Assembly: GCA_021792045.1 (NCBI GenBank)
Contig: JAJYVJ010000111.1
Coordinates: 1 to 5,777 of the forward strand
DNA length: 5,777 nt
Source: Thermoplasmata archaeon
Lineage (GTDB): Archaea > Thermoplasmatota > Thermoplasmata > Thermoplasmatales > Thermoplasmataceae
Reading direction: 5' to 3'
In this document: piece by piece, positions 5,347-5,777 of the stretch
How positions within the stretch are numbered: the first letter of the stretch is position 1
Layout: the number at the start of each line of letters is the position of its first letter
Notes under the pieces: model-generated
What the model was told of the DNA's origin: nothing
The model's database searches: none
The model's input: the letters and a program-made list of their open reading frames with translations, nothing else
Made by a program: the position numbers and the translations under genes

Positions 5347-5777
5347 AAATGAAATAGACAAGAAAGAAGGACCGGAGGGATGCAAGTTCTTTGATAGCTG
5401 CTCAGCCAACTTGTGCCCTCTGGATCCTAGAGTGAAAGAAATGCAGTGGTGCCCTGAAGAAAACGATTCTGACGGTATCTGCAAGAACAGGGAATTCGCA
5501 GGCCTGCAAATCATAAGGACACAAAAGAGGATAGCCAGAGCTACCAGGAATAAGAGACGTGAGAGAGACGATTACTTTTCTTATGACATGCTGAATAGAA
5601 ACATAGTGGTAAAATCGGGAATCTGGGGAATGCCTGACCCTCTGGACACCATCAAGAACCCTATGAGATGGTATTCAGACAAAGAAAGAAAGTGGATATT
5701 GAATCATCCTGAGAAGAAACAACTTTCAGATATTGAAATAGAAAAGAGACGTTCACGAATGATTGAGATTCGGAAAG
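5339..5777 (+). CDS. Cysteine-cluster protein, N-terminal 146 residues (3' end outside window)
   Basis: The ORF starts at ATG 5339 (AAGGAG at 5323-5328, 10 nt upstream; 8-nt overlap with the preceding gene) and is open to the window end. Five cysteines lie in the first 48 residues: C15, C21, C26, C38 and C48, in the pattern C-x5-C-x4-C-P-L-D-x8-W-C-x9-C. This suggests a zinc or iron-sulfur site. From memory, a similar C-S-A-x-L-C-P-L-D motif occurs in small uncharacterised proteins of phages and other mobile elements; I cannot verify that here. A strongly basic helix follows (about 59-77, TQKRIARATRNKRRERDD), then a Trp-containing region (IWGMPDPLDTIKNP) and another Lys/Arg/Glu-rich helix near the window end. 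Nucleic-acid binding is plausible. It has no signal peptide or membrane segment in the part seen. The function is unknown. Confidence 0.7.
   Translation, partial: MSENEIDKKEGPEGCKFFDSCSANLCPLDPRVKEMQWCPEENDSDGICKNREFAGLQIIRTQKRIARATRNKRRERDDYFSYDMLNRNIVVKSGIWGMPDPLDTIKNPMRWYSDKERKWILNHPEKKQLSDIEIEKRRSRMIEIRK

Overview
The window looks archaeal and most likely belongs to a mobile element (plasmid, integrated element or virus-like genome) of a Thermoplasmata-like host. Three things suggest this: the FNETGLASGTSW-type motif in the large secreted protein, which I associate mainly with surface proteins of Thermoplasmata and some other archaea; strong GGAGG-type Shine-Dalgarno sites at every start; and an AbrB-like fragment next to an archaeal-style P-loop ATPase with a winged helix. 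The host assignment is inference. No rRNA, tRNA, integrase, transposase or CRISPR array is visible.

Layout: all seven genes lie on the + strand with no intergenic space, so the whole window reads as the inside of one polycistronic unit whose promoter and terminator lie outside. In order: the 3' end of an AbrB/SpoVT-type DNA-binding protein (1-117); a 28-residue microprotein (114-200); an 807-residue secreted, PKD-like, C-terminally membrane-anchored surface protein (201-2624); a 670-residue Walker-type ATPase with a coiled-coil insertion and a winged-helix segment (2624-4636); a 144-residue protein of unknown family (4626-5060); a 97-residue protein resembling the Sm/LSm/Hfq fold (5053-5346); and the first 146 residues of a cysteine-cluster protein cut by the window end (5339-5777). 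Adjacent genes abut exactly or overlap by 1 to 11 nt, which points to translational coupling.

How the genes may work together is inference. The ATPase resembles the helicase or replication-initiator type ATPases of plasmids and integrative elements. The Sm-like and cysteine-cluster proteins would be nucleic-acid-binding accessories, and AbrB a regulator. The anchored surface glycoprotein is the odd member: it could be a spike or adhesin of a virus or vesicle-forming plasmid, or a contact or exclusion factor of a conjugative-type element.

The most notable non-coding signal lies in the AT-rich 3' part of the ATPase gene: a perfect 12-bp inverted repeat (4171-4182 / 4229-4240) inside a cluster of TGATAC/GTATCA motifs (4146-4529). 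It could be an iteron-like binding site or origin inside the replication-type gene. A short all-GC hairpin also sits just after the ATPase start codon. No stretch over 300 bases lacks a gene.
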